Shown piece after piece: positions 1 through 9,876 of a DNA stretch of 64,000 nucleotides; within the stretch, counting starts at the first letter, position 1; every line of letters starts with the position of its first letter. The DNA comes from Yamadazyma tenuis (taxonomy: Eukaryota > Ascomycota > Pichiomycetes > Serinales > Debaryomycetaceae), in NCBI RefSeq assembly GCF_029203305.1, contig NC_089461.1, positions 2,232,001 through 2,296,000 on the forward strand, written 5' to 3'. A program made the position numbers and the translations under genes. The notes below the pieces were generated by a model. The model was not told the origin of the DNA and did no database searches. It saw nothing but the letters and a program-made list of their open reading frames with translations.

Positions 1-781
1 CCAAAGAAAGATTTTTTGACTTTGCAAACTTGTACAAAGCCAACAGACGAGCCTTATTCTTTTCAAAGTTCTCGGGTTGGAACCGATCGAATGTCTTTCT
101 AAAGTCATTATCTGGAATAGTACTAAGGAAATCTGGGTGCTCTACCACATAGTCAGTCAACATTCCTCTTCCCACTGGAGAATAGGCGAGGATTGGAATT
201 TGGTGTTTGGAAGCTTCTGCTAAAATTCCATTGTAGAGAATGTCTTCCACAACTAAGGAAAATTCCAATTCCACTGCAGAAATGGGAGCCACCGCAACTG
301 CCTTTCGGATCGTCTGCGCACTCACTTCACTCAAAGCCACCCCATCGATGTCACCAGCCTTAACTCTGTCGTAGATCCGGGAAGTCACATCCTCCACCGT
401 GTACCGCTTGTCAACACGTGCAGTTTCGTAGATGATTTTGGGCCTGACTTTCAAGTCTTTGAAGAAATCGACCACTCCATCGATGGAGTTTTTGAGACCA
501 TCGGGTGAAGCATCGGGACTCATATTGGCCCTATTAAGGGCACCTTTAACACATAAAACAATGTCCTTATCGTTTTCTTGTTCACAGAACATTCTTGCTA
601 ACTTCAAGTTGGCGAACTCGGGATTGAACTGATAGAATTCCCCACAGTCAAAGAACTTGACGCCATGAGTGTGTTTCACATACTTCATGGTTTCAATGGA
701 ATGTTGAAGGGGTTGAGGGGTTGGGCGGCCGGTTAAACTGAGAGTGCCAAACCCTTTGGTGGTAATGGGAACTGCTTGCAT
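1..781 (-). CDS. Aldo/keto reductase, pyridoxal reductase (Plr1)-like, partial
   Basis: The C-terminus is cut by the window edge; about 260 codons are visible from the ATG at 781. The N-terminus reads MQAVPITTKGFGTLSLTGRP, close to the start of fungal pyridoxal reductases of the aldo/keto reductase superfamily. The barrel residues are in place: FFDCGEFY carries the catalytic Asp and Tyr, and CVKGALN carries the Lys. ILAYSPVGRGML follows near residue 220 and is typical of the family. The known activity is NADPH-dependent reduction of pyridoxal to pyridoxine in the cytosol; another small aldehyde as substrate cannot be excluded. A TATA-like TATATAAA lies about 45 bp upstream (complement of 823-830). 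The family assignment is secure, the substrate is not. Confidence 0.75.
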   Translation of the reverse strand, partial: MQAVPITTKGFGTLSLTGRPTPQPLQHSIETMKYVKHTHGVKFFDCGEFYQFNPEFANLKLARMFCEQENDKDIVLCVKGALNRANMSPDASPDGLKNSIDGVVDFFKDLKVRPKIIYETARVDKRYTVEDVTSRIYDRVKAGDIDGVALSEVSAQTIRKAVAVAPISAVELEFSLVVEDILYNGILAEASKHQIPILAYSPVGRGMLTDYVVEHPDFLSTIPDNDFRKTFDRFQPENFEKNKARLLALYKFAKSKNLSL

Positions 782-822
782 GATGATAATAATTTTGCAA
801 TACAGACGGTTTGAACATGGGG

Positions 823-830
823 TTTATATA
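823..830 (-). promoter_or_regulatory. TATA-like element of the aldo/keto reductase gene
   Basis: On the minus strand this reads TATATAAA, about 45 bp upstream of the ATG at 781. It is the only good TATA match before the divergent tRNA gene. Confidence 0.45.
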
Positions 831-952
831 GACTGAATAACGGATCCGTCGTATTTGGGTCTCCTCCGCTTCCGTTTTTTGCAATCATTTCGCATGGGTT
901 AGGTCGAATTTTGCACAGTATCATTATGCAGCCCTATATTTCCCTCGATACT

Positions 953-1034
953 GGATGGGTGGCCGAGTGGTTAAGGCGGCAGATTCAAGTCCTGTTGACG
1001 TAAAGTCGCGCGAGTTCGAATCTCGCCTCATTCA
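953..1034 (+). tRNA. tRNA-Leu(CAA)
   Basis: This is an 82-nt class II tRNA with no intron. The acceptor arm is GGATGGG with CTCATTC (two G-U pairs). The D-arm holds an A-box-like TGGCCGAGTGGTT, the anticodon loop is TTCAAGT (anticodon CAA, codon UUG), there is a long variable arm with a GAC/GTC stem, and the T-arm is GCGAG-TTCGAAT-CTCGC. The discriminator is A, as in Leu tRNAs and unlike Ser (G). The anticodon stem has an A-C apposition at its loop end. A run of five T follows at about 1040. UUG is the dominant Leu codon in the highly expressed genes of this window, which fits. Confidence 0.93.
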
Positions 1035-1626
1035 CTATCTTTTTGTCCATTAAAATTTGACTAGGCTAGTATTATATCAAGTACTATAGTCGTGTGCTTC
1101 CAGGGATTCGTGGTCCACGGTGGTCCACGATATTCCACTATCTTTACGAAGAGGCTGCGAAAAAGCATAGAGTTCTAAAATACCGCGATGTATCAGGTAG
1201 CATTTGTGAAACCATCGTTTACAAAAACCGCCTATGTGGAAGTAAAGAACCTTTTACATAAAGCGAGTAAGTTAATGTATATTTGAATGTTGGTCTTGAA
1301 CTTTCTAACAAATATATTTATCCCAGAAATATGGCTTCTGTTCTTCCTCGAGAGCTTAATCACTCCAAAGAATTCAAACAGTTACATTTATCAAGATTAC
1401 GATATTGATATCAAACATTACTAAAAAGCCGAAAACACAAGTCATTTTATGAAATGTTTCATCACTCTATTATCCTGTAAAACGCTAATTTAGGGAATGA
1501 TGGGTTTATCACCCAACTGCTGATCAAATGCAAAAATTGTCTTCAGGGTGCACAGAATCATAAACAGTGGTGACCAGCTTGCCCATTTTCCAGTGGTGGT
1601 TTCTAATTTTACTTGAGCAGTACTAC
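1035..1626. other. Non-coding interval between tRNA-Leu and RRP36
   Basis: About 590 bp with no supportable gene. The only local structure seen is a near-palindromic nonamer GTGGTCCAC repeated at 1110-1118 and 1120-1128. The right end holds the RRP36 3' untranslated region. Confidence 0.6.
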
Positions 1627-2436
1627 TTAGAACTCCATCTGCTTGAACTCCCGACCAAGCTTTCTCTTTCTCTTTCTCTCCATCACCTTCTCCCGCTGGA
1701 CTGGCTTCATCGACTCGAACTTGGCCGTTTGAATCAATTTACGCTGTTCACTTCTCTTCAAGAAATAAGGATTCGACTGCTTACCGTCACGGAAGTTTTG
1801 CATTTGTTCTTTCTTATAGTCATCCAAGATTTTGTGTTCAAGATCACGATTCTTAAGGGTATCGAGCCGAGACTTTAATGATTGGAGCCTGTCACGGGCG
1901 TCGTTCTGCTCGCGGATCAGAAGCATGCCAAAGCTCTTTCGGTCTTTGATCAATGCTTGCAACTCGTTTATCTCACTTTGTCGATAATCATCCAAAAATG
2001 CATAGTTTTTCCGGGCTTCTCGAAGGTCGGCCTTCCCGTACGCAGCGTCAAACCGGAGGTCTTGATGGAGGGTTCCAGCGTACTTAGGGGTTACAACGTC
2101 ACTGAGGTTTCTAATACGAGACACTGGTTTTTTGGATGAGGTTTCAGTAGGAGCGTGTTTGTGTTTCTTCTTCTGCTGGGGGCCCTTGGCGGGTTTATGC
2201 TTATGCTGGGGTTTGTGGGAGGATTTGTGGTTGTCATTAGTGTCATCTGAGTCGTGTTGGCTTTGGTCTTGGTACATCTGCTTTTGAGCAGAGCTGAGAG
2301 AACCAAGCGATAACCCGCCAAAGGCGTCGTTTTCGGCATCGTTCTTTTGGGAGTCTTGTTTCCTGCGCTTGAGGGTACGTGCTAGCACATCTTCGTCATC
2401 GCTGTCGTCAAAACGGCGGTTGGTGATGGATTTCAT
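1627..2436 (-). CDS. RRP36: rRNA biogenesis protein Rrp36
   Basis: A 269-residue protein of the RRP36 family, nucleolar, needed for early cleavages of the 35S pre-rRNA in the SSU processome. The N-terminal 120 residues are acidic then basic and low in complexity (DDSDDEDVLARTLKRRKQ, then KHKHKPAKGPQQKKKHKH). The conserved part starts near VSRIRNLSDVVTPKY and runs through DLRFDAAYGKADL and NYAFLDDYR to a highly charged C-terminus with QSNPYFLKRSEQRKL and ERKRKRKLGREFKQMEF. I chose the ATG at 2436; the frame stays open upstream to 2547, but those residues look like translated promoter and would place the PAC motif at 2461 inside the coding region. Divergent from LSC2. Confidence 0.92.
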   Translation of the reverse strand: MKSITNRRFDDSDDEDVLARTLKRRKQDSQKNDAENDAFGGLSLGSLSSAQKQMYQDQSQHDSDDTNDNHKSSHKPQHKHKPAKGPQQKKKHKHAPTETSSKKPVSRIRNLSDVVTPKYAGTLHQDLRFDAAYGKADLREARKNYAFLDDYRQSEINELQALIKDRKSFGMLLIREQNDARDRLQSLKSRLDTLKNRDLEHKILDDYKKEQMQNFRDGKQSNPYFLKRSEQRKLIQTAKFESMKPVQREKVMERKRKRKLGREFKQMEF

Positions 2437-2460
2437 GGGGTGGTAAATGTTTTTTGTGAT

Positions 2461-2468
2461 GCGATGAG
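2461..2468 (+). promoter_or_regulatory. PAC element (GCGATGAG) upstream of RRP36
   Basis: This is an exact match to the polymerase A and C box typical of yeast ribosome-biogenesis promoters, 25 bp upstream of the chosen RRP36 start. It is closer to the ATG than usual. The rest of the 2437-3036 divergent interval with LSC2 holds only an AT-rich stretch with TATATAT runs near 2944-2966, just before the LSC2 start. Confidence 0.6.
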
Positions 2469-3036
2469 CGCGACATTTGCCCCGGGCAGGAACTGGAGGA
2501 GAGGGGAACCGCTGCGAAAACACCCAGTACCGCCAGCCCACCGCCAAATTACCGCGAACAACAGCCGATAGGGCCAGTCGACCGCGAGATTTATCTGACC
2601 TCGCGAGCTAGCGACAACGGGTGCAAGACCCCCGCGAACAAAAACCACCCGGGATATAATCACCCCGGGCTCCACCCAAATACCTTCCCAAATTTGCCCC
2701 ATACACACCCACCAACATTTCAAACTACAATCCACAAACATCTTCATCCCCCCCTCTTACCTCTAGAAACCCCATGTGGCTGTCTCGGTTCCCCAGCTTG
2801 TCCCGGTGCAAATACGTCCGTGTCCTGACACAAAACCACCCAACTCCCACCTCGGACATGGGGCGCATATGCAGGAGGCAAAGCCGCCTAATTCATTTTC
2901 CACAATTAAAAGGAACATACTTCGACAAAAAAAACTTTTGTTATATATATCCTATTCATATATATATTCTAAAGTAGGATCCAATTTTCCTCTGTTGATA
3001 TCTATACTCCCATCCTCTAGGTATATCCCATCCACA

Positions 3037-4361
3037 ATGTTATCCAGATCCTTTGCCCGTGCCACAAAAGTATGTACTCGTGTCCACCAACCACTTCGAT
3101 CCACAGGGATCCGGTGATCAAAACATGCCTTTACTAACCCGAATTATAGTCGGTCGCCCACCAAAAGAGACTCTTGTCATTGCACGAATTCCGTTCGGCC
3201 GCATTGTTGAAACAATACGGCGTTGGCGTTCCTGCTGGTGAAGCTGCCACCACCCCAGAAGGCGCTTACCAGGCCGCCAAAAATTTGGGTACCAACGAAT
3301 TGGTCATTAAAGCCCAAGCCTTAACCGGTGGAAGAGGTAAAGGTCACTTTGACAACGGCTTCCAAGGAGGTGTCAAGGTGATTTCCTCCCCTGAAGAAGC
3401 CCAGGAATTGGCAGAAAAGATGTTGAATCACAAGTTGATCACCAAACAAACCGGTGCTGCTGGTAAAGAAGTCACCGCCGTGTACATCTGTGAAAGAAGA
3501 GACGCCCTCACCGAGGCTTACCTCGCCATTTTGTTGGACAGATCCACCCAATTGCCCATGATTGTGGCCTCTGCCCAAGGTGGTATGGACATTGAAGGGG
3601 TTGCTGCTGCTGACCCAACGGCCATCAAGACATTCCTGGTGCCTTTGGGCGGCGGTGTTTCTGACGCCTTGGCCACCGAGGTTGCCTCCGTGTTGGGATA
3701 CACCCCAGAAGCCATTCCTGAAGCCGCCAAGGCCGTGCAAAACTTGTACAAGGTGTTCCAAGAAAGAGATTGCACCCAGGTAGAAATCAACCCATTGTCT
3801 GAAACCCCTGACCACCAGGTGTTGGCCATGGATGCCAAATTGGGTTTCGATGACAACGCCAGCTTCCGTCAAAAGGAAGTGTTCTCATGGAGAGACCCTA
3901 CTCAAGAAGACCCTCAAGAAGTGGAAGCCGCTGAGTACGGATTGAACTTCATCAAGTTGGACGGTAACATCGCCAACATCGTCAATGGTGCTGGTTTGGC
4001 TATGGCCACCATGGACATCATCAAGTTATACGGTGGTGAACCTGCCAACTTTTTGGATTGTGGTGGTACTGCTACTCCTCAAACCATTGAAAAAGCCTTT
4101 GAATTGATTTTGTCTGACAAGAAGGTCAACGGGATTTTCGTCAACATTTTCGGGGGTATCGTCAGATGTGACTACGTTGCTGAAGGTTTGATTGCTGCCA
4201 CCAAGAACTTCAACTTGGACATTCCTGTGGTTGTCAGATTACAAGGTACCAACATGGAGAAGGCTAAGGAATTGATCAACAACTCCGGCTTAAAGTTGTA
4301 TGCCTTCGAAGACTTGGACCCTGCTGCCGAGAAGATTGTGGAATTGGCACCAAAGGCTTAG
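3037..4361 (+). CDS. LSC2: Succinyl-CoA ligase beta subunit, mitochondrial (spliced)
   Basis: This is the beta subunit of succinyl-CoA synthetase, which makes ATP from succinyl-CoA in the TCA cycle in the mitochondrial matrix with Lsc1. Exon 1 is 3037-3069 (11 codons, MLSRSFARATK); exon 2 is 3150-4361. Removing the phase-0 intron gives 414 residues with an N-terminus rich in Arg and Ser, a clear matrix-targeting signal, running into LLSLHEFRSAALLKQYGVGV. Without the intron no ATG precedes the conserved ATP-grasp domain. Family motifs are ALTGGRGKGHF, SAQGGMDIE, EINPLSE, FDDNASFRQ, NGAGLAMATMD and NIFGGIVRCDYVA. Codon use is strongly biased, as in highly expressed genes. The codon at 3636-3638 is CTG where I recall Ser in S. 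cerevisiae Lsc2. Confidence 0.96.
3070..3149 (+). other. Spliceosomal intron of LSC2
   Basis: An 80-nt intron with donor GTATGT at 3070, branch point TACTAAC at 3132-3138 and acceptor TAG ending at 3149. It is phase 0 and separates most of the mitochondrial presequence from the mature enzyme. Confidence 0.92.
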
Positions 4362-4446
4362 GTTCAAAATATGTAGAGAATAAACGTAAAGCTCGCTCAT
4401 TCAAAATCTCAAATTTACCACTACTGTCAAAATCTCAACCCGCGCG

Positions 4447-4455
4447 CTTGCCACC
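4447..4455 (-). promoter_or_regulatory. PACE-like Rpn4 site upstream of PUP2
   Basis: The minus strand reads GGTGGCAAG. The proteasome-associated control element bound by Rpn4 in S. cerevisiae is GGTGGCAAA, so eight of nine bases match. It lies 18 bp before the PUP2 ATG. The same GGTGGCAA core occurs upstream of BLM10 at 49686-49693. Confidence 0.5.
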
Positions 4456-4472
4456 AAATTTATTCTATAACT

Positions 4473-5240
4473 ATGTTCTTGACCAGAAGTGAGTACGACA
4501 GAGGGGTATCGACCTTCTCTCCCGAAGGAAGATTGTTCCAGGTGGAATATTCGCTCGAGGCCATCAAGTTGGGCTCAACCGCCATTGGAATCGCCACCTC
4601 TGAAGGTGTGATTTTGGGTGTCGAAAAAAGAGTAACTTCTCCGTTGTTGGAGCATTCATCAATCGAAAAAATCTTGGAGGTCGACAGACACATAGGCTGT
4701 GCCATGTCAGGATTGACGGCTGATGCCCGGTCTATGATAGATCACGCCAGAGTCTCGTCGTTGACCCATGACTTGTACTATGATGAAGAAATTCAGGTGG
4801 AAAGCTTGACCCAGTCAGTGTGCGATTTAGCATTAAGATTCGGTGAAGGTGCTGGCGGTGAAAAGAGGTTGATGTCGAGACCGTTTGGAGTAGCTTTGTT
4901 GATTGCCGGTATTGATAAGCAAAACGGGCCCCAATTGTACCATGCAGAACCTTCTGGGACCTTTTACCGGTATGACGCTAAGGCCATTGGATCGGGCTCG
5001 GAAGGTGCTCAGGCTGAATTGCAGAATGAGTACCACAAGTCGTTGACGTTGAAAGAAGCCGAGTTGTTGGCGTTGAAGATCTTGAAACAGGTGATGGAAG
5101 AGAAGTTGGATTGTAAGAATGCTCAATTGGCTAGTGTCACGGCTGAAAAGGGTTTCAGAATCTATAGTGACGAGGAAACTGACGAGATTATCAAGGCATT
5201 GAACGAGCAGCAGGCCGAGACTGAAGAGGCCCAGGACTAG
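4473..5240 (+). CDS. PUP2: 20S proteasome subunit alpha 5
   Basis: A 255-residue alpha-type subunit of the 20S core particle, which forms the outer gating rings. The N-terminal alpha signature is present: [19 protein letters not shown], followed by [26 protein letters not shown] and the C-terminal ERGF-like region ([12 protein letters not shown]) also fit alpha 5. The acidic tail [10 protein letters not shown] resembles that of yeast Pup2. No catalytic Thr is expected in alpha subunits. The gene begins 111 bp after LSC2 stops, and the short interval holds a PACE-like box, suggesting Rpn4-type control. Its 3' end faces that of the gamma-tubulin complex gene. Confidence 0.95.
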   Translation: MFLTRSEYDRGVSTFSPEGRLFQVEYSLEAIKLGSTAIGIATSEGVILGVEKRVTSPLLEHSSIEKILEVDRHIGCAMSGLTADARSMIDHARVSSLTHDLYYDEEIQVESLTQSVCDLALRFGEGAGGEKRLMSRPFGVALLIAGIDKQNGPQLYHAEPSGTFYRYDAKAIGSGSEGAQAELQNEYHKSLTLKEAELLALKILKQVMEEKLDCKNAQLASVTAEKGFRIYSDEETDEIIKALNEQQAETEEAQD

Positions 5241-5308
5241 AGGTTTATAGGTTAAGTAAGTTTTGTTAAGCTACTAAAGATACAATATACACGAAATGCC
5301 CCATTTTT

Positions 5309-7834
5309 CTACTGATCCGGGAAGCAGTTCTCCAACGATTGGAAAAGGTTTAAGAACTGCTGACTCGAATTGTCGAGATTCGAGTTGATCGAAGACATAA
5401 ACCTTGTTAGCAGGTTGTTGAAGCCCTCAAAGTATTTGATCAACTCGTCGTTGAGGTTGCCATATATCGTCTCTACCAGGTTCGAGTTGATCTCCTTATC
5501 TTCCATATAAACAGGGTACGCTTCTTTGTATTGGAAGAAAAGCTCATCGTTCATCATGATCAACGACAGCTTCAACTTGTTAAGAAACTGGTTGTACAGC
5601 ACTATCAACACCAACAATTCCTGGAGTTCGTTCATCACCTTCTCATGCACCAAGAAAGTGTCTCTCAAAATGTTGTTGAGAATCGTTGCCATCTTACTGG
5701 ACAAGTTGTTCAAGTCAATGATGTCTACTGGACTGGCATTTGTGTTGTTGGCCTTACTGTTGAAAAGTTCATGGTAACTATTGGTCATTCCCTTGACGAA
5801 CGACGAGTTACCATTGAACCCAGAAGCATCCGCCTCACTGAAACTTGACTCCAACGGCTCTTCCTTCAACTGATGAGCCACACTCTCGAGATGGCTCTTC
5901 AATTCCTTGTGGTTCTTGTCAATGACTTCTAACGAAATGTAGTAGTGAAGCTCGTTGACAAAGTCTCTCATCCGATTAAGCAATACTCTGCTACGGAGAA
6001 TCCACTTTGAGATCTTTCTGTCAAAGCCGGGAAAGTTCCACACATGCGATAACGACACTTCTTTCCATGTGTTATCGATTAGCTTGTTGATAAACTTGAG
6101 GAAAAGCTGGTTGTTGAACACAAGCTGGTACTGGAGGTTAAAGTTATAGTTGATTACCAAGTTCAAGGGGAACTGTAAGTCCATGCTAAGATTGACTCCC
6201 AAAATCGTGAGTTGGTCAGCGTTCTGTGGGTCATATCTGAAGTTCCCGGTGGATTCGGGACTAATGTTGGAACCAGCACTGGCAATATTCTGACGTTTGT
6301 TGTCTAGGTTCTTGTGGACAATTTCTTCAAATGTTTCGCCTCGGTTTATATCTCTGATAGCATCCTCTGCATTTATAGGCTCCACTGCTAACACCTCTTT
6401 GGCTAAATCATAAAAACTAAGGGAATTGATGGAAAACTCGAGTTTGCTGTTCAAACTCTTGTTCAAGGGGGAAAGGTCATTATTTTCATCACTGAGAAGG
6501 GTATTATTAAAGCTCTTTATGAGCTTGGAAATCGAGATCTTGAACTTATTTCTCTGCAAGTCGTTCAAGTTGGCCTCAATAAAGTTGTCAACCCCACTGG
6601 AGTTATCAAGTAGAAATTGCTTCAGGTAGTATTCCACTACAAAGTTGAAATTGTATCCTTCGAAAATTAACTTCATCAACAATTTATTGGCTCGTTTATA
6701 GAAGTTGTCGACCTTCAACTCAAAGTCCTGACTGAAGATACTCTTTATGGGCATGAGATTTTCATTGAAGCTTTCGAAGTTCTCGAGGCCAGTACAATGC
6801 TTGAATATGTTCAAGTACTTCCCTGTCAAAAGGATTTTATTCTGGATATCCTTACTTTGAAGTTGGTCAATCAACCCATCGTACCTGAACTTGAAGATTT
6901 CGTCCCAATAGATCTGCATCAGTGGCTTCAAAAAGCTCTGGAAAGACGTCTGCTTGATCAAGAACTCTTTGAACGGATCATCTATTATTCCGTTAACCAA
7001 CCACTCATTCAACGAGTTCAAGTAGTCTTTACTCACCTCCTCGAAAAGCTTCGTGAGAAACGTCGTGGACACCACATCTCCCTTGAAAGCCCTGATTCTC
7101 TGCTGGATTGCCTGTAACACTAATCCTCCTTTGCACACATTGAACTTTATTGGATCCACAAATAAGTCGACAGACCCAGGGTTGTGGAAGTCGTCTCCTA
7201 TCTGCGTCTGAGCATATTCATCCAAGTACTTATCTCGATTGTGGAAGTACTCTCGTTGTCTCTTCAATGTCTCGTTGTGTATCATGTTTACGATCTCATA
7301 GAAATGGCCCATCTCACTCGAGATCTGCTTGTTCAAGATGTTGTCAAACCAATTCAAGTTAAAGCTCGCATCATACTTAAACAGATTCTCAAGCTCTATC
7401 ACCACCTTCTCGTACTTATCCTTAAATGCCACAATCGCATGGCAAAGGTTCTGTACCGCTTTTCCAAACAGCTCGTTGTCGTAGTGTTCCAAGAAGTTGT
7501 TGATCGAGCAGTAGTAGCGGCCAAATTTAATGATCTTTTTGGTGACGAGCTTTAACAGAATGTCCAAGTTCTTTGCGATCTTGAACTCGGGCCCACCGAT
7601 ACTCACTTCCAAGTCTCTGGCGCTGTACTTGTCACTTAGGCGAATGAACTGGCCCTCATGGCCCAATAATGTGAAAAGTAAGTCTTTGGTGATAAGCGCT
7701 TGTTGGACGTTGATATCTGTTAAATCTCTCAATCCATGGTACCGGGCTTTCTGAAACCTTAGATCATGTATGACACATGTCTGAAGAAGCCGCGGCTCGT
7801 TCAGGAGTGTCACCGTGTCTATGGGGGTATCCAT
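5309..7834 (-). CDS. SPC97: Gamma-tubulin complex subunit, Spc97/GCP2-like
   Basis: An 841-residue protein of the GCP (Spc97/Spc98) family, which binds gamma-tubulin at spindle pole bodies to nucleate microtubules. The N-terminal grip1 region includes DLLFTLLGHEGQFIRLSDKY. The C-terminal grip2 region includes FPLNLVINYNFNLQYQLVF, the segment that contacts gamma-tubulin, followed by WILRSRVLLNRMRDFVNELH. The PLNLVI...LQYQLVF wording is closer to GCP2/Spc97 than to GCP3/Spc98 as I remember them, and the length (yeast Spc97 823, Spc98 846) does not separate the two. The family is secure; the choice between Spc97 and Spc98 is an inference. Confidence 0.8.
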   Translation of the reverse strand: MDTPIDTVTLLNEPRLLQTCVIHDLRFQKARYHGLRDLTDINVQQALITKDLLFTLLGHEGQFIRLSDKYSARDLEVSIGGPEFKIAKNLDILLKLVTKKIIKFGRYYCSINNFLEHYDNELFGKAVQNLCHAIVAFKDKYEKVVIELENLFKYDASFNLNWFDNILNKQISSEMGHFYEIVNMIHNETLKRQREYFHNRDKYLDEYAQTQIGDDFHNPGSVDLFVDPIKFNVCKGGLVLQAIQQRIRAFKGDVVSTTFLTKLFEEVSKDYLNSLNEWLVNGIIDDPFKEFLIKQTSFQSFLKPLMQIYWDEIFKFRYDGLIDQLQSKDIQNKILLTGKYLNIFKHCTGLENFESFNENLMPIKSIFSQDFELKVDNFYKRANKLLMKLIFEGYNFNFVVEYYLKQFLLDNSSGVDNFIEANLNDLQRNKFKISISKLIKSFNNTLLSDENNDLSPLNKSLNSKLEFSINSLSFYDLAKEVLAVEPINAEDAIRDINRGETFEEIVHKNLDNKRQNIASAGSNISPESTGNFRYDPQNADQLTILGVNLSMDLQFPLNLVINYNFNLQYQLVFNNQLFLKFINKLIDNTWKEVSLSHVWNFPGFDRKISKWILRSRVLLNRMRDFVNELHYYISLEVIDKNHKELKSHLESVAHQLKEEPLESSFSEADASGFNGNSSFVKGMTNSYHELFNSKANNTNASPVDIIDLNNLSSKMATILNNILRDTFLVHEKVMNELQELLVLIVLYNQFLNKLKLSLIMMNDELFFQYKEAYPVYMEDKEINSNLVETIYGNLNDELIKYFEGFNNLLTRFMSSINSNLDNSSQQFLNLFQSLENCFPDQ

Positions 7835-8115
7835 GGTGATGATTGAGTGTTAGTACTATCGATGTGTGTTTTTCAAAACAACAACATCTCCGCGAAAGCG
7901 AAATCAATTGCGAAGCGTTCCTCCTTCCGTTTTGGGCAATCACATAATCTGCTGCAAAAAACTATAGCAAGTACAAAAGCAAGTTCTATTGGTATGCATA
8001 AATATATAAGTTGCTACACGTTATCAGTGCTGATAGATAACAACCAATTCGTCCACATCTTCGATAATCTCTCCTGCCCAGGGTGGGCCTTCACTTCTCA
8101 GGATCATTCAACGTC

Positions 8116-9876
8116 CTACTGCAACCCGTCATCTTCTTCCTCGAGATCGAAGTCCCCAAAAAGCTCATCCAACCGCTCTGTATCCTCCTGAACCCTCTTC
8201 AACCCACAAACATCCTCTAAAAACTTGGAGTCAGAAAGACACCGCAGAATGAAGCTCCAGCCTTCTTCCTTGTACCGGTTCACCACTTGAGAAGAACAGG
8301 CCGAGCAGAACTGGTACCGTGGTGTCATGAGTTTCATCTGCTCAAAATTGTGCAAAAATCCTCGTATTTGGTGAGGAATCTGTCCCAAGACTCCGGTCTC
8401 ATTCGCACTAGCATCTTTACCCTCAGCACTTTGTAGCACCGATACCATGAGCTCCACAGCCAATGAAGACGCCATCAACGCCGCTCCCGGCCGTGTCACT
8501 GTACACATCTGGTCCAACGTCCGGTCGGTCAAACTGTCGTTTGGGGCCACCACATCGTTGCAGTAGTAGCACCCCAAGTCCTGATTCTGGGTCCCATGTC
8601 TTAATACGAGATAACTGTCGAACCCTAGAGCGGCATTGATCACGAGCTTGTTCTTGGCTAATCCAAGGACGGTGGGGAGCCAACGAGACTCGCGCGAATC
8701 CATTAGCAAGAACACCACGTCGTGGTTATCGAAGAGCTCACACAATTTATTGTAGTTCTGTTCACTCGACTCATGTCCTACCATAGGCACCTCTAATTCC
8801 ACACCATGCGAATCTACTCCAGGAAATACTTCTTTCAAGGTTTGACTAGCACGAACCGCTTTTTTTGTTCCCTGGCCATTGTCTGCAAAACAGTCGTTAA
8901 ATGTGAAAAGTGGTTGTCTGACAGGATTGGAAAAAGATATACGGCCATTATCAACAAAGGTGATTTTCCTGACACCCCATCCAAGTAATGCACGCGATAC
9001 GTAGCTTCCAAGAGTTCCAGCCCCAAGGAGCAATACTTTTTGGTCCTTTATGATGTCTAGGTTCAAATTGGGTGCAATTCTCCATTTCATGAGCTTCAAA
9101 TTCAAGTCGACTGCCTGATCGGCAAGCTGGTGGGGGTCGATCAATGATCCGAGATTTGCAAGTTTAGGGCCCAATTTCCCCTGGCTCGTACGTTCCCACC
9201 CCGTGACTTTGAGAGACTCTTTGCTAACTGGCTCTTTAAGTTTTAAATCATAAAATACCAGACCCTCTTTCTTGAAAACATGGACACGAACCTTTTCGAC
9301 ACCTTTCAAGGCCAACACTGTAAGATTGTTCTTTAACTGACTTGAAATCCGGCTATCAAGGCAGTTATCGATAAAAGCGTATTCTGATTCGGAGACTTTC
9401 GTGAACTGATGGGAAAAGTCAAATTCAAAACTACTGGTACCCTGCTCTTCAACTACCCAATCACTGTTTGCGGTGGGATAGGCCACCCAATAGTAGAACT
9501 TGTACTTCTTCAAGTCTGCAAAAGATAAAATGTGGAATTGACCCTGGTCATTGCCATCGGCCAATTGAGACACCAATTGTTGACCCCATTCCAGCATCAA
9601 CTGCTGCTTCCCAACCGACTTGAATTCCTCAATTGTGTTCACATTATGGATATAACCGCTTATATTGTGATGGTCCTGCTTTTCAAAAGAATTGTAATCA
9701 AGGTTCAAGATGGGCACGTTATTGAACTTTGTGAGTTTCTGAGGATCGGTAAGGGAGCCAAATATCAACTGCGGTTTGGACTCGAGTTTGTACTCGTTGA
9801 TCTTGAGCTCCGAGAGACGTGTGAAGAACGACGAGTCAACAAACGACTGGATTGTCACGTACGCTAATTGTGTCAT
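8116..9876 (-). CDS. ATG7: Autophagy E1-like activating enzyme Atg7
   Basis: A 586-residue E1-like enzyme that activates the ubiquitin-like proteins Atg8 and Atg12 for autophagy and the Cvt pathway. The N-terminal domain carries family segments such as YKFYYWVAYP. The adenylation domain has the nucleotide-binding GAGTLGSYVSRALLGWG, then ITFVDNGRISFSNPVRQPL. The catalytic Cys is Cys458 in LDQMCTVTRPG. Paired cysteines (CYYC and CSAC) fit the structural zinc site. The acidic C-terminal tail ends DFDLEEEDDGLQ. Yeast Atg7 is 630 residues, so this one is slightly short but complete. It lies 281 bp from the SPC97-like gene on the same strand. Confidence 0.96.
   Translation of the reverse strand: MTQLAYVTIQSFVDSSFFTRLSELKINEYKLESKPQLIFGSLTDPQKLTKFNNVPILNLDYNSFEKQDHHNISGYIHNVNTIEEFKSVGKQQLMLEWGQQLVSQLADGNDQGQFHILSFADLKKYKFYYWVAYPTANSDWVVEEQGTSSFEFDFSHQFTKVSESEYAFIDNCLDSRISSQLKNNLTVLALKGVEKVRVHVFKKEGLVFYDLKLKEPVSKESLKVTGWERTSQGKLGPKLANLGSLIDPHQLADQAVDLNLKLMKWRIAPNLNLDIIKDQKVLLLGAGTLGSYVSRALLGWGVRKITFVDNGRISFSNPVRQPLFTFNDCFADNGQGTKKAVRASQTLKEVFPGVDSHGVELEVPMVGHESSEQNYNKLCELFDNHDVVFLLMDSRESRWLPTVLGLAKNKLVINAALGFDSYLVLRHGTQNQDLGCYYCNDVVAPNDSLTDRTLDQMCTVTRPGAALMASSLAVELMVSVLQSAEGKDASANETGVLGQIPHQIRGFLHNFEQMKLMTPRYQFCSACSSQVVNRYKEEGWSFILRCLSDSKFLEDVCGLKRVQEDTERLDELFGDFDLEEEDDGLQ

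Noticed and set aside
1496..1526. C/D snoRNA-like ATGATGG and CTGA words after tRNA-Leu
   Set aside because: The spacing is only about 25 nt and there is no terminal stem.
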